From Shinisaurus crocodilurus (lineage: Eukaryota; Chordata; Lepidosauria; Squamata; Shinisauridae): DNA of 64,000 nucleotides. Position numbers and translations under genes: made by a program. Shown here piece by piece: positions 23,700 to 35,069 of this stretch. The DNA lies in NCBI GenBank assembly GCA_021292165.1, contig CM037876.1, positions 204,311,200 to 204,375,199 on the forward strand, read 5' to 3'. Within the stretch, counting starts at the first letter, position 1. Each line of letters starts with the position of its first letter. Below the pieces are notes generated by a model. That model was given only the letters and a program-made list of their open reading frames with translations, made no database searches and was not told where the DNA came from.

Positions 23700-24480
23700 G
23701 GGCTAGATATGGATGAATCTGTCAATTTCTGTTTCTAAAATTTTCAAACTTTTTAGAGCACAAGTTTTTTCCGCCCCATTGCAGCATCAGTTTGTGAACT
23801 GTGGGGTAAATTTTAATAAAATTCTACATGAAAATCCATACGCATTATGGTATGCATATCTCCCGATATACAGTAATACCTTGGACTGCAAGTAACTTGG
23901 TTTGAGAGCGTTTTGCAAGACAAGCAAATTTTTAAATATTTATTTATTTATTTATTACTTGATATACAAGCGACGTCTTGCAAGACAAGTACTGTAGTAC
24001 GGCTTAAATTAAAAATCTCTGTACAAATTTTTTTGGGGGGATTTTGTTTTGATATAAGAGTGTTTTGGATTACAAGCACGTTTCCGGAATGACTTATGCT
24101 CTCAATCCAAGGCATGACTGTACACATTTTTGCATTTATGCTTCTGTGTATATTTTTGTGATAATTTCTCCTAATTTATGTATTAGAAGAAATGTCTACA
24201 AAAATACACACTGGGAGAAAAAAAATGCACATTTTAGAAGAAATAAAATACATACATTTTTGTGTGCATTTCTCCTAATTTTTGCCATTTTGTATGCATC
24301 TTTTAATGTATGCATTTTTGTACGCAATTTTTTAATTGGAGAACTGCGCTGCAAAATGCAGTTCTCCAGTGAAGTGCGAAAACTGAAGGATATTTGCATT
24401 CTGGTTCATGTAATAGTTCAGGAAGTGCAAATTAGGCCAGTTCATATTAAGATGCGAACCAAACAAATTCTCCCTCATCT
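23700..24480 (-). mobile_element. Older interspersed repeat interrupted by the mariner-like MITE
   Basis: The sequence on both sides of the mariner (23700-23868 and 24123-24480) reads as one AT-rich repeat. It contains 'tttgtgtgcatttctcctaa', 'gaaaactgaaggatatttgc' and, at the right edge, 'agatgcgaaccaaacaaatt'. I recall this as a dispersed squamate repeat but cannot classify it. No coding potential. Confidence 0.55.
23871..24120. mobile_element. Mariner/Tc1-like MITE with TA duplication
   Basis: The ends are CAGTAATACCTTGGA and TCCAAGGCATGACTG, imperfect inverted repeats. Each is flanked by TA (23869-23870 and 24121-24122). The interior includes 'acttgatatacaagcgacgt' and an ATTT run. It has no coding capacity and is inserted into an older repeat. 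Confidence 0.85.
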
Positions 24481-24596
24481 CTGGGGCTGTGTAGATTCCT
24501 GTGGATGTGCAACACTCCCCTCTACTGGGCAAAATAGGCTTTGTACTAGCTGACTTTGGGAGAGCTTTCCCTTTAGGCTTTTGGGAAGATAGCATC

Positions 24597-24754
24597 CAGG
24601 CCCGGTGCTACCATTAGGCCAACTAGGCGGCTGCCTAGGACTAAAGGGGGCACCAGGAGCATAGGGCTGGAAGGAGGGAGGGCTCAAGTGGGAAGGGGGG
24701 GGCGCTAAATATCTGATCTTGCCTAGGGCACCAAACTGCCTTGCACCGGTCCTG
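24597..24754. mobile_element. hAT MITE with 8-bp duplication
   Basis: Starts CAGGCCCGGTGCTACCATTA and ends TTGCACCGGTCCTG. Terminal inverted repeats are about 12 bp. It is flanked by ATAGCATC on both sides (24589-24596 and 24755-24762), a perfect 8-bp target duplication. Close relative of 49281-49445. Confidence 0.93.
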
Positions 24755-25385
24755 ATAGCATCTATATAGAAATCCTTCCCTACACACATGTACCCTTCCT
24801 CCACAGAACAGTCAAGGCACAGAACAGTCATGCGACCAAATGTGGGCTGGGTGGCTACAGCGACTCCTGTTTCCTTTGGAGCAATTCATTCAGCCAGCCA
24901 CCCCATGCCCATAATGATGTCGCGTCGCCCTCTCTCCAACTTGTCACTCTGTAGTGTACACCGCGTCTGAGCATGAACATTCAATCTAGCCATCACACAA
25001 CTAACAGCCACTGATGGACCTATCCTCCATGACTTTGTCTAAACTCCCTTTACAGCCACCTAAGCTATCAATCATCACTACATGTTAAAGTAGCAAATTC
25101 CATAACAGGTGGTGCATTGGGGTATAGCAGCCCACAGACACATCTCTAAACACTGGGCATCCATTGTTTGACTAAAATTAACCACCTATACCTTTCGTAA
25201 ATATACCAAACAGTGCAATTATATCCACTTTCTAAATTATGCAATTTATAATGTAATACATTTCACATTCCTAAAGTAAATTAAGATTTGATAATAACTG
25301 CATATATTTCCATTCCCATCACATTTCTGTCCCCCCATTCCCCCCTCCACACAATTTTTCTTCTATGGCTTCAAAATTTCCAGAA

Positions 25386-25624
25386 ATTTATTTATTTATT
25401 TTTATATTTATACCCCGCCTTTTTTCCTGCAAGGAACCCAAGGCAGCTTACATAATCCTCCTCCTCTCCATTTTATCCTCACAACAACCCTGTGAGGTAG
25501 GTTAGGCTGAGAGTCAGTGACTGGCCCAAAGTCACCCAGTGAGTTTCATGGCTGAGCGGGGACTTGAACCTGGATCTCCTGAGTCCCAGTCCAACGCTCT
25601 TAACCACTTCGCCACACTGGCTCT
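25386..25624 (-). mobile_element. Sauria-type tRNA SINE
   Basis: Minus-strand copy. The tRNA-related head at the right carries the B-box region ('gggttcgagtc'-like, here diverged) and 'gtgtggcgaagtggttaaga'. Next come the body ('gtgactttgggccagtcact', 'tcctcacaacaaccctgtga') and the LINE-like tail ending in ATAAATA repeats at the left. This SINE family is typical of squamates. Confidence 0.92.
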
Positions 25625-25739
25625 ACCTAAAATGTTACGTTTTAGGTAGAGCTAATGCCTTCAAAGCCTCAAATGACCATAACTATTAGCAACTGAATAA
25701 GACAATCTTAATAAATGAAACAAACAGTATACTCATAAG

Positions 25740-26020
25740 CCCTATTGAGTCATTCCTAAACTGGGTATAGCAAACATGCAAGGACAGGGAGTGCGCTAGC
25801 CCCGCCCCCTTGTAATCGCATTTGTGGAGGGCGACCATCTGTATCCATGGTGGCTCTGGCTTGCATGGAGAGCCTCCATGGATACAGGAGGCTCGTCTAT
25901 TCAGACAGTTCCAGTCCACAAGTGGAGGGCAACAAACGGGACAATGGAGGGGGCGGGGCTAGCGTGCTCCCTCTCCTCATGCGCTCAGCTTAACCACTTA
26001 AGAGAATGCCTGAATAGGAC
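25740..26020. mobile_element. MITE with long terminal inverted repeats
   Basis: The left arm runs from 'cctattgagtcattcctaaa' to GCGCTAGCCCCGCCCCC (25794-25810). The right arm is the reverse complement, from GGGGGCGGGGCTAGCG (25949-25964) to 'gaatgcctgaataggac'. The centre holds a smaller palindrome ('ttgcatggagagcctccatg'). Family unknown. Confidence 0.75.
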
Positions 26021-26855
26021 TCTAGTCCCATCTCATCCCAGAATACATGGCCATCTTTAACATAAACTAGTACTTAATATAAGAGGGTAAGAGAGGAGAA
26101 CAGGAGCTTCCGTCACACACTTCAGAGGCAGTGCTTGAAAATGGTGGTATCTGGCAAAGAAATACCAAAAGATGTAGCTATGCAAGTGCTTGAATTTTAT
26201 AGGAACACTGCACTGCATATTTTCTCTCTCTTTTAAGTCACAGAGTACCCAAGATACTTTAAACTCAGTGGAACCATTATGCATCCTTGCCTTAATCTTG
26301 ACTGTCACTTAAAGATTTCTTCCACCTGAAAAGATTCTGGGTCTGGAATCCTAGCTGAATCCCTGCTCAAAGCAATCAATTTATCTAATAGCACATCACC
26401 TCTGCAACTTTCACTGTGGTGAAAATGAGGGTCCCCTTCCTGCTTCAGAATTAGTTTTCCTTTAAGGAAATACTATTAGCAGTCTCACTCCACTTCAAAT
26501 GATGTTACTTTTTTGGCAACAAAGAGGTGGACTTAAGGGATGTGTGGAGTGACTGCAGTAAAGCACTTTCAGGACTACAGGTTGCTATCTAGAGCACACA
26601 CAGCCAGCCACAAGGAACCTGAGACCTACAGAGAGTGATAATGGCTTCCCAAAGATCCCTCACTCTCTAGCATTAGTCCTTGTGACATGACACATGATCC
26701 CATCCCTTAGAAAATCCCCCTTCCTAGTAACTGTACAATTAAATTCAGAAATGACACAAGATATGGAGGAACAATTTTCCAGAGCTGGCTGACTGTTGCA
26801 GGGTTACCGATTACAGATTCAGGGCTTGTCGAGCATATGCAGAGAGACAAGCCCA

Positions 26856-26894
<39 letters not shown>

Positions 26895-26902
26895 GTGTGT
26901 GT
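26856..26902. repeat. (AC)n then (TG)n microsatellite
   Basis: About 17 AC units followed by 'atatgtgtgtgta', a partly self-complementary dinucleotide tract. Confidence 0.95.
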
Positions 26903-27098
26903 ATCATTTCTATACTGCCCAATAGCTGATAGCACTATGCCCATTATCACTGTATTGTTCAGTCCAGCAGTGATTCCTCCCTTGCTAGAATTAGCTACAG
27001 GAAATGCAAGAGCATGTTCCATTTCACTCCTCACGAAGAGCATGACAGAGGCAATGTGATCTATCCAAAGAATACTAAATGGCAAGATAAGTCAGTGG

Positions 27099-27421
27099 CT
27101 GGGTTCAGACAACACGATAAGTCACACTCAAGGGTAGAGCGCAGGTTGAGTGTGGGTTGTCATTGAACCATGGTTTGTTTTTGAAATGTGGATTATCGTG
27201 TTGCCTGAACCCAGCCGTGCTAACAAACCATTGTTTGTTAACCACGAACAACCCATGCTTTGTTGTTGGGTTGCGAACTGTGGGTTGTTCATGGTTAACA
27301 AACAATGGTTTGTTAGCACGGCTGGGTTCAGTCAAAACGATAACCCATGTTTCAACAACACAACGCACACTCAACCAATACTCAACCCTTGAGTGTGGGG
27401 TATCGTGTTGTCTGAACCCAG
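27099..27421. mobile_element. Palindromic element, GGTTCRCAC-type ends, compact class
   Basis: The ends are CTGGGTTCAGACAACACGAT and its near reverse complement at 27402-27421. Subterminal CACTCAAGGGT is also inverted. An inner hairpin at 27207-27330 has almost perfect arms ('cgtgctaacaaaccattgtt' and its complement) around a GTTGTTGGGTTGCGAAC core. It ends about 120 bp from DUSP8 exon 2. Confidence 0.8.
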
Positions 27422-27539
27422 CATTTGAACCTTTCTAGCACTGTTTTGCCACCAATATACAAAGTCCTCAGAAATGGTCTCCTCTATACCCAAAGTACAC
27501 AGATTATTCACTTTTCACTGTACAGCTGCTAACTCCTAC

Positions 27540-27678
27540 CTGTGAGGATGAACACATTGTGGAAACAGCTGTCCAGCTTGCTGAGGAGAATGGAGAGGAA
27601 ACTGTCAGGTGCCAGGCCATTTGCATCCTGTGTGCTCTGGTCATAGACCACCACATCTTGGTGCTTTTCTGCCTCCAC
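27540..27678 (-). CDS. DUSP8: DUSP8, second coding exon
   Basis: A 139-nt exon in phase with the exon at 51393-51623. The minus strand reads VEAEKHQDVVVYDQSTQDA and continues through a segment ending SCFHNVFILT, 46 codons plus one base. This is the second part of the rhodanese-like domain of DUSP8. The acceptor is a C/T tract ending TTGCAG just before GTGGAG (exon starts at 27678). The donor is ACAG followed by GTAGGA (exon ends at 27540), leaving phase 1 for a following exon expected to begin in the conserved Gly-Gly-Phe-Ala stretch. There is no stop or frameshift. An overlapping minus-strand open frame of 64 codons at 27504-27698 is a shadow of this exon in another frame. The catalytic phosphatase domain is not in this exon. 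Confidence 0.93.
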
Positions 27679-28337
27679 CTGCAAGAGAAGCAAAACAAGA
27701 AAGCCTCAGCATGGATACAAATATTAATCCGTAAATGTTATTGGTACACAGCTTTCAAACTGAATTGAGAAATAGTGGAGTGAGTCTCTCCACTGTCCTC
27801 ACACAGGGGTACGATGGGGCCCCATTCTTTCATGTGATTTTTCTTCATTATTTTGATAATGCTTTAAGCCACTCAAAAAGAAGAAACGGAGAGGAAGGCT
27901 CACTTGAAGGCCATCTCAAAAAATAAGAGTAAAGGCTGCAGCAACTCCATGAAGACAAAGAAAAAACAAAGGAAGGTTTTCATTAACTCTATAAAAATAC
28001 AGCAAGTTTGGTGGATGCTAAACCCCTGAAAGATAAGGGGGTGATTACCATTGGATATAATTATACATGCTGTATACTCTGTGTTACAGCATGATTAGTG
28101 AACAGTTTGTAAAGTTTGATTATTGAAAAGTTTTTAAAGTTTATATAAATATTAAATCAATATGTGTTGTAAAAAAATGTTAAAAATTCCAAAAATAGAA
28201 AAAGAAAGTTTAAATATAATGATTGAACATGTATTGTTAAAAAGTTTTTTAAAAATTTAAAAAAATAGATAAAAGAAAGTTCTATCACGGTGGTGTTTTC
28301 ACACTTTCTTTGATATATTCATATTTCCGTGATTCTC

Positions 28338-28553
28338 CTTTGTTATCAGCTGTCAGAGCAATAAGACAATGGAATCAACTACCTAGGGAGGTTGTGGGCT
28401 CTCCCACTCTGGAGGCATTCAAGGTGCAGCTGGACAGACATCTGTCAGAGATGCTTTGACCTAGATTCCTGCATTGAGCAGGGGGTTGGACTCGATGGCC
28501 TTGTAGGCCCCTTCCAACTCTACTTTTCTATGATTCTATGATTCTATGAAAAG
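28338..28553 (+). mobile_element. CR1 LINE 3' end with octamer tail
   Basis: The terminal about 215 bp of a CR1 element. It runs from 'gcaataagacaatggaatca' through 'tgagcagggggttggactcg' to the typical terminal repeats of ATTCTATG. It is severely 5'-truncated, as usual for CR1. It lies in the large DUSP8 intron. Confidence 0.9.
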
Positions 28554-29688
28554 CAGGAGGGGGTGGATAGATCAGGGTTGACATAAGCAATTATTTATTA
28601 TTACATTTATGAATCGCCCATCTGGCCGGTCACTAACTGCCAATTATGGGTTAGTGGGTGCACAAAGTGCAAAATCATTTCCTATTCTGGGTTTTATAAG
28701 ATGAAAGCATATAGAAACTTTGTTCCCCATCAGTTTCGCTCTATCACAGGTAGAGTGCAGCGGCTGCCTCCTACAGACAATTCTGCGTATCATGAAAGGA
28801 CAGCAAGTTTGTTAGTTATTTAATGTATTACTGTTCTATTTTTTTATGCCAGACACAGGGAGAGGTGATTGTGTGATTTCTTGCCTCCTGTGCTGAAATA
28901 ACTTGGCTGGCTTTGGGTACTAGGAATCTTGACTGGGGGACAAAAGTCATGTCCCTGCTCAGGAGCTTATAAAACTGAAATCTGACACAAGGGAGAAGAG
29001 AAGGACAGTAGGAAAATGAAGGTAACATTAATAGGGAAAAATATGCATTCAGTCCAGTTACATGGTACTTGGGCTTAGTTTCAAACAGGGATACGGGGTT
29101 ACGACAAAGCTTTTACAGAAGAGGCAGGTTTTGATAAGGGATTTGGAAAGGTGGTATCATACAAGCATTCTGGAGGATGTTCCAGGCATAATGGAAAGCA
29201 CAGGGAAAAAGGCAGAACTATTTAGAAGAGCAGGAGACCTTTGGACAGCTAAGGGCAGCGGAGCTCATCACGGACAACCAGGGTTGAAAATGCACACACA
29301 AACCCTCTCTTCTTTCAACCCCTCATTTTCATGCTTCCAACCTGTACCATCTTTTCCTCCCAGAATATCAAAGGTACCATTTTACGGGGTCCTTTGTTAA
29401 AGAAGAGTGGCAGGTGTCAGTTTTTCAGCATAATGGGGGGTGGGGGGAAGCGTTTGAAACCTGCTCAAAAGGGAGCCTGAATGCAATGTATCCTTTGCAT
29501 CCCTCTGAAGACAGACCCTGGCCTTCATCAGCAAAGCTAAAACCTTTTTCCAAACAACCTGCCCATTCAGGTTGTAGAAACACATCTACTTTCATAAGCT
29601 GTTCTTCCCCATCTGGCCTGCAATCAGCTGCCTTCTAAGTCCCTCACTGGATCTCTAGATGGCACAAAATGTTGCACGTGAATGTGCA

Positions 29689-29734
29689 TAGTGTGTGTGC
29701 ACGTGCGTGTGTGCGTGTGTGTGTGTGTGTGTGC
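29689..29734. repeat. (GT)n microsatellite, interrupted
   Basis: GT units interrupted by GTGC and ACGTGC. Confidence 0.9.
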
Positions 29735-30185
29735 GCAGGCTAGAGCAGAGGACAGAGAAGAAGGTTAGAGGAAGATTTTCTTCAACGCCAATGCAAGTAA
29801 GGAGACCTCATTCAGGCACACTGCGTATCTACAGGAAAGAAGGCAAGGGATTCACCACCACCAGGTTTGCATGAATGCATCATTGATCCCATGTAGGGAC
29901 AAAAGGGGGTTCCTTATGATGACAAGGCTCCGTGGCATACCTAGGCAATGGCCTGCATGGTACAGGCAAGGAGTGCAAGGCACAGTCAGGGGCTGCCGTG
30001 CCTAATGAAAGGTTAATGCATTAAAGGCTGATGAAATCCTCACAGTGCCACGGCTGAATGCATCCACTGAATAGGCTGATGGGTGGCATACGCCGGCCTT
30101 CCGAGCTGGCGGCCTTCTGCCCTCTGGCGCAAAGCACATCTATCATTCTGCTGTCACAGAAAGGCAGCTGCGGTGAAGCAAAACC

Positions 30186-30222
30186 AGAGAGGGAGAGAGG
30201 GAGAGAGAGAGGGAGAGAGAGA
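30186..30222. repeat. (GA)n microsatellite
   Basis: GAGAGG-type purine tract. Confidence 0.9.
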
Positions 30223-30268
30223 ACCGTGTGCACACACAGCCAGCCAATTGGGGACAGGAAAGGACTAA

Positions 30269-30449
30269 GTACAGTATTTTTCCATGTATAAGACTATACT
30301 TTTTCCTAAAATTGTTAGACTAAAAATTGAGGGTCGTCTTATAAATGGAAGTAAGCTGAGGAGAGAACCGTGCGGTTGCAAAACTGCCCAGTGGGGGGGG
30401 GGGGGCGTCTTATACATGGGGGCATCTTATACACGGAAAAATACAGTAG
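30269..30449. mobile_element. Short DNA element with CAGTATTTTTCC ends
   Basis: 'acagtatttttccatgtata' with 'agac' at the left mirrors 'gtcttatacacggaaaaata' at the right. The interior has a run of 14 G near 30394. This end sequence is a common vertebrate MITE type, but I could not fix the superfamily. Confidence 0.7.
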
Positions 30450-30624
30450 CTCTTTCCATTACATTCCAGATAGCCTGTTAGCAGGAGTTTGGGTCAGCTT
30501 TGGAAGGCATTTCAAATCAAATCCGTTTTCAGTATGCAGACCATTCAGTTCTCAGTGCTTCAGACCTAGGAGAGCAGCATTCGAAAACTACGTAGGTACA
30601 TGCACTGGTAACAAAACTAAAAGT

Positions 30625-30790
30625 GCCAAGGCTTCTCCTAAAGAATCCTGGGAACTGTAGTTTGTTGAGGGATTCAAGAATTCTTGGTTAAAGATCCCGA
30701 GCCCCACTCACAGAACTACTGTTCTCAGGAATCCCTGGGGACAGGGGATGACTATTAAAGCAGTTTAACTCTGTGGTGTAGATATGCCCT
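30625..30790. repeat. Dispersed MITE-like sequence
   Basis: 'cctgggaactgtagtttgtt' and, downstream, 'cagaactactgttctcagga' plus 'ttaaagcagtttaactctgt' form a diverged inverted pair. It resembles hAT-related repeats of amniotes. Boundaries are unclear. Confidence 0.45.
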
Positions 30791-31117
30791 CTATGTTCAT
30801 TACAATATACGGGAGATCTGAGATTGGACCTGTAAAATTTCATCACCTAAAAGCAATTCTGTGCCCCCTCCCCCGGGGAGTAGGATTGGGGCTGTGGTGT
30901 GGGGAGAAGGTCTAACCCTTTCTCCTACACTGCAGCCTTGATCCCAAACTCTCCTGGAGCTGCTATTAGCAACAGAGGAGGAAATTATACAAGCATCAAC
31001 ACTGGCACCTATATGCTTCCCCCTCGACAGCCAATAGGGAGGGAGATTTGGAAAAGCTCTGTGGCAGAGTGGGGAGGGTTAGAAGAACAGACGTGGGCAG
31101 AGTTCAGGTTTACAGGA

Positions 31118-31445
31118 TTTGTTTTGTTTTTCATTAGAACCCCAAGATCCACCAACTGGAGCCATGTGCAAAATAGGGGCTCAGGAAGGCACACACCTTG
31201 CCTCCGAACACATGCTCAGCCCAGGAATTTGTGTTCAGTACCAGAACTGGGGCTCGCAGATCAATCCTTTCACACACAAACCTACTCCTGTTTCCCCCCA
31301 CATTTCCTTGACTTTAGCAGCCTAATTTAGTAGGAGAAAGGGACTTTTTGTTTTTGCTATTGTTAAAACATTTTGATTTACTGCAAATTACCTACAGATC
31401 TGCCAGTAGATCCTGATCTACGTCTACCTTCTGCTCATGCCAGGT
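31118..31445. mobile_element. Relative of the hAT-like element at 48682
   Basis: Contains the same internal order: 'gatccaccaactggagccat', 'ctcaggaaggcacacacctt', 'cctttcacacacaaacctac', 'gatctacgtctaccttctgc'. The left terminus is not recognisable, and the right one stops at 'ctgctcatgcc'. Open frames over it are fragments of no recognised protein. Confidence 0.7.
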
Positions 31446-31489
31446 TAGAAGAAAGGTACACTGAGAATTCCAATCATGGATCTCCCATG

Positions 31490-32520
31490 TTAAGAAGAGT
31501 CATGTTGGATTGACCAAGGTCCATCTAGTAGAGCATTCTGTTCCCACAGTGACCTACCAGCTGCCTGTGGGAAACCAAAAAGTAGGATTTGAGTGCAATA
31601 ACACTCTTCCATTCATGTTCCCAAGTAATTGGTATACATGGGCATACTGCTTCTGATACTGGAGGTAGCATATAGCCATCAGGACTAGTAGTGATTGATA
31701 GCCTTCTCCTCCATGAATTTGTCCAATTTATCCCCCTTTAAAGCCATCCCAATTGGTGGCCATCACTACACCGTATGGAAGTGAATTCCACAGTTTAACT
31801 ACATATGCGCTGTGTGAAGAAGTACTTCCTTTTACCAGTCCTGAATCTTCCACCATTCATTTTCACGGGATGACTCTTGGTTCTAGTATTATGGGAGAGT
31901 GTGAAAAAACTTCTCCCTGCATACCTCCTCCACACTATGCATAATTTTGTATTCCTTTCTAAAGTCCCCCCCCTTACTCATCTTTTTTTTGAAGTTAAAA
32001 AGCCCCAAATTTCGTAAACCTTCCTCATAGGAGAGTTGCTCCAGCCCCTTGATCATTTTGGTTGCCCTTTTCTGCATGGTTTCCAACTCTACAATATCCT
32101 TTCTGAGGTTCAGTGACCAGAACTGCATACAGTACTCCAGGTTTGGTCCCCCCATAGATTTGTATAAAGTCCATATGCTACTGGTGGTTTTATTTTCAAT
32201 TCCTTTCCTAATGATTCCCAACACAGAATTTGCCATTTTCACAGCAGCCTCACACTGGGTTGACCTTTTCATCAAGCTGTCAACCATCACCCCAAGATCC
32301 CTTTCCTGGTCAGTCACCACCAGCTCAGATCCCATCAGCATATATGTGAAGTTAGGATCTTTCCCCAACATGCATCACTTTATATTTGCTTATATTGAAT
32401 CACATCTGCTATTTTAATGCCCATTCCTGAAGTCTGAAGGGATCCTTTTGGAGCTCTTTGCTGTTCCTTTTTGTTTTTACCAGCCTAAATAATTTGGTGC
32501 CATCAGCAAACTCTTAGTTG
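31490..32520 (-). mobile_element. CR1/L3-like LINE 3' fragment with C-terminal ORF2 remnant
   Basis: A minus-strand open stretch of 160 codons at 31889-32371 contains QERDLGVMVDSLMK, PNLEYCMQFW and DIVELETMQKRATKMI, the typical C-terminal region of CR1-clade reverse transcriptases. A 3' UTR follows to about 31490 and ends in sequence resembling the CR1-type 3' end at 16257-16552. The copy is 5'-truncated and has no intact RT domain. Confidence 0.88.
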
Positions 32521-33045
32521 TAGCTTGGCCCCAAGACTCACTCATTCACAGGGGCATCAGTCAACTTCATCAGATGCATGAAGTTGATGGAGAAGATGGT
32601 AAGAATACAAATTCACAGGATATGCTAATGCTGCTTCCAGGCATAATGGATTTTCAAGAGTCAGGTATGTCAAGTGCCCATGCTGACCACTACTAGCCCA
32701 GCTAGTGGACGGGATCTAGCTGTGTGGCACTGGCACACTCCAAGTGAGAAATTGCTGTACGAACCCAACCACCCATCCATCCTGCCCCACGTGATACTAC
32801 TTTTGTGAGGCTCGTATTGCTCCACTTCTAGTTAAGCACCTGGATTCTTGGTAACCTATATTGCCATATGCTGTTCTTTCTGCCCAGGAATAGATATGGA
32901 GTCTTTTGCTGAAACTCCGTACATCACACCAGTACTCCAGATATATCTCTCTGTACTCCTAAGGAGAGATCAGCCTACAAGAGTATACAGAAATAAGCAC
33001 TGACCACCATCTGGTGTTGATCACATGCATTTCATCCCACTAAGG

Positions 33046-33181
33046 CAGCAGTGGGCAACTTGTGGTCCTCCAGATGCTTTGGCGCACAAGTCCCATGATC
33101 CCTCACCACTGGCTAAACTGGCTAGGGCTGATAGGAGTTGTAGGCCAAAACATCTGAGGGGCCACAAATTGCCCACTTTTG
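33046..33181. mobile_element. Palindromic hAT MITE
   Basis: Starts CAGCAGTGGGCAACTTGTGG and ends AATTGCCCACTTTTG. Flanks CACTAAGG (33038-33045) and CACTAAGA (33182-33189) agree at 7 of 8. Related in sequence to 37975-38108. Confidence 0.85.
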
Positions 33182-33569
33182 CACTAAGAGATATGGGGTG
33201 GAGAGGGAAAGAGCATAAAAGATGGCACTCCCAAGTTGAAGGCTTCCGTGAAGCTAGAGGAGGGATCTTTAGAGATCAGCAAAGTCCTTTTCTTGACATA
33301 GAGGCTCTTGCTGGAGCCCCTGTTGGCTTCCACTAGCCCATGAAATTACCCTTCACATGAATGCAAGGGCTAAGCTAACTTTCTCTGGGTTACAACTCTA
33401 CAAATATGTGAGTACCCCCCCCCCCTTACTACACTGGAGTTGGTCTTGTTCTAGCAGTGCCTTATGAAGGCTGGATATAGGTACAAGAGGGAGAGACAAG
33501 AGCCCAGGCAAACAGAAAAGGCTTGGACATTCTCCACTTCCACGCACAAAAAAAGCCCCCACCCTACAG

Positions 33570-33689
33570 CAGGGGCAGGGAATGTGTAGCCCTTCAGATG
33601 TTGTTTGACTCCAACTCCCATCAGCACCAGCCAGCATGGCCAATGATCATGGCCATGCTAGCTGGACCACCACACGTTCCACACTCCTG
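33570..33689. mobile_element. Palindromic hAT MITE with perfect 8-bp duplication
   Basis: Starts CAGGGGCAGGGAATGTG and ends CACACTCCTG. It is flanked by CCCTACAG on both sides (33562-33569 and 33690-33697). The interior has the typical 'gactccaactcccatcagca' and 'cagccagcatggcc'. Confidence 0.92.
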
Positions 33690-34412
33690 CCCTACAGGAA
33701 TAGTTTCTGTTACAACCTCACTTACCCAAATGACCACAGAGTTGCTAGGCTGCATCCAAGAAAGAAAGAAAGAAATAAAGAAAGAAATTCTTTCATCCAA
33801 GAGAAAACATGTCTACCTTCAAATGCTCCAGTCTAGCAGTACTCAAGGTATCTGTAACTGTTCCCACTCATCCCCTGCTTCAAATCCCCCTCTCCCCTCG
33901 CCTGGATTAGTGCAACATCCAGAATATAGAAACATTTCTCCCCCCACCTGCCCAAAAGGTATTTATGTAGTTTAATGGAGGACACATGTTTAATATAGGA
34001 AAGGTCTGGATAACATGGTTTGGATAGGGTAACTAAGTGGTGGACTAGTTTCAGAGGCTAAAACAGCTTGCTGACTCTTATTTTCCAGCTTTCTGGGAGA
34101 GCCAATTACATTACTGTGCAGGTGTCAGCAACGTGTCTGTCTTAAAACACACACATATACTTGGGGCAACAAGGTTGCCCTGTTTAGACTGATGTCATCA
34201 TGCTGAGCTAATTGGGCAGGTTTTGATAGTGGATGTGGATGGATTTGCTGAAAATGGACAGAGAAATACAACTTAATTGGATGAGGCAGAAACTGAAGAG
34301 ACATTGCCCTAATCAAGCCACCCACTAGGGCAGTGCTTCTCAATTATTTTCTGTCATGCCCCCCCTAGGAAGAAGAAAACATTTCGCCCCCCCCCCCCCA
34401 CGCGACTGTAAA

Positions 34413-34640
34413 GCAGTGATGGCAAACCTTTTTGAGCCCGAGTGCCCAAACTGCAACACAAAACCAACTTATTTATTTCAAAGTGCCAACACTGCAATTA
34501 AACCTGAATACTGGGGTTTTAGTTTAGTAAAAACAACTCATACAGTTGTCTGAACTAATTAACATATTTTGTCTTAAAAGAAAAACACAATAACAGGGCT
34601 TTCACTGATACAGTTTTTTATTGAAAAAAACATCAACTCA
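34413..34640 (+). mobile_element. hAT-like left end nested in the larger hAT
   Basis: Begins 'cagtgatggcaaaccttttt' and continues 'gagtgcccaaactgcaacac', a recognisable hAT-type non-autonomous element start. No matching right terminus was found inside 34640-35465, so it is either truncated or part of the host element's own composite structure. Confidence 0.55.
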
Positions 34641-34869
34641 ATTTTTTTAAATAGTACTACATTGTACACATAGCCTGAAGGTAATTTAGGGGGAAAGAGG
34701 GGGGGATTGTGAAGAAGCCAGGGAGAATGTGGGGAAAGGAGGAGGAGGTGCTGGCTAGGAGGGAATGAGGCGGCTGGGGGGCAAGAATGAGGCGGCTCCA
34801 TGGGAACGCATGGGCAGGAATGTAATACGAGCCTTACCTGGGCTCTTCCGATCGTTCCTGCGGCGGCCC

Positions 34870-35040
34870 GATCTCACTCTTCTGAGCGGCGTGGAGCGTT
34901 CTCCGCGCTGCTCAAGCTGCTGCCGCCACCGCCGCCACCGCCACCCGTCACTCTTCTGAGCGGCGTGGAGCATTCTCCACGCCGCTCAAGCTGCTGCTGC
35001 CGTCCGTCGCTCTTCTGAGCGGCGTGTTCTCCGCGCTGCT
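34870..35040. repeat. GC-rich minisatellite, about 3 units
   Basis: Three diverged units built on 'tcttctgagcggcgtggagc' followed by 'ttctccgcgctgctcaagct' and a CCGCCACC-rich linker. Units start near 34876, 34949 and 35009. It lies inside the hAT at 34331-35465. Confidence 0.85.
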
Positions 35041-35069
35041 GAAGCCAGCTCCGCCGTCGCAGCCCGTCG

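Larger units (their letters stand above)
28554..30268. other. Intron sequence, nothing recognised except simple repeats
   Basis: Part of the large DUSP8 intron. AT-rich just after the CR1 end; a plus-strand frame at 29062-29400 is without recognisable domain. Confidence 0.5.

Noticed and set aside
27099..27421. 8-bp hAT target duplication around the palindromic element
   Set aside because: Flanks GTCAGTGG and CATTTGAA do not match; hAT assignment not supported for this family.
33755..33795. CRISPR-like short tandem repeat (aaag units)
   Set aside because: A simple microsatellite without spacers; the context is a vertebrate genome.
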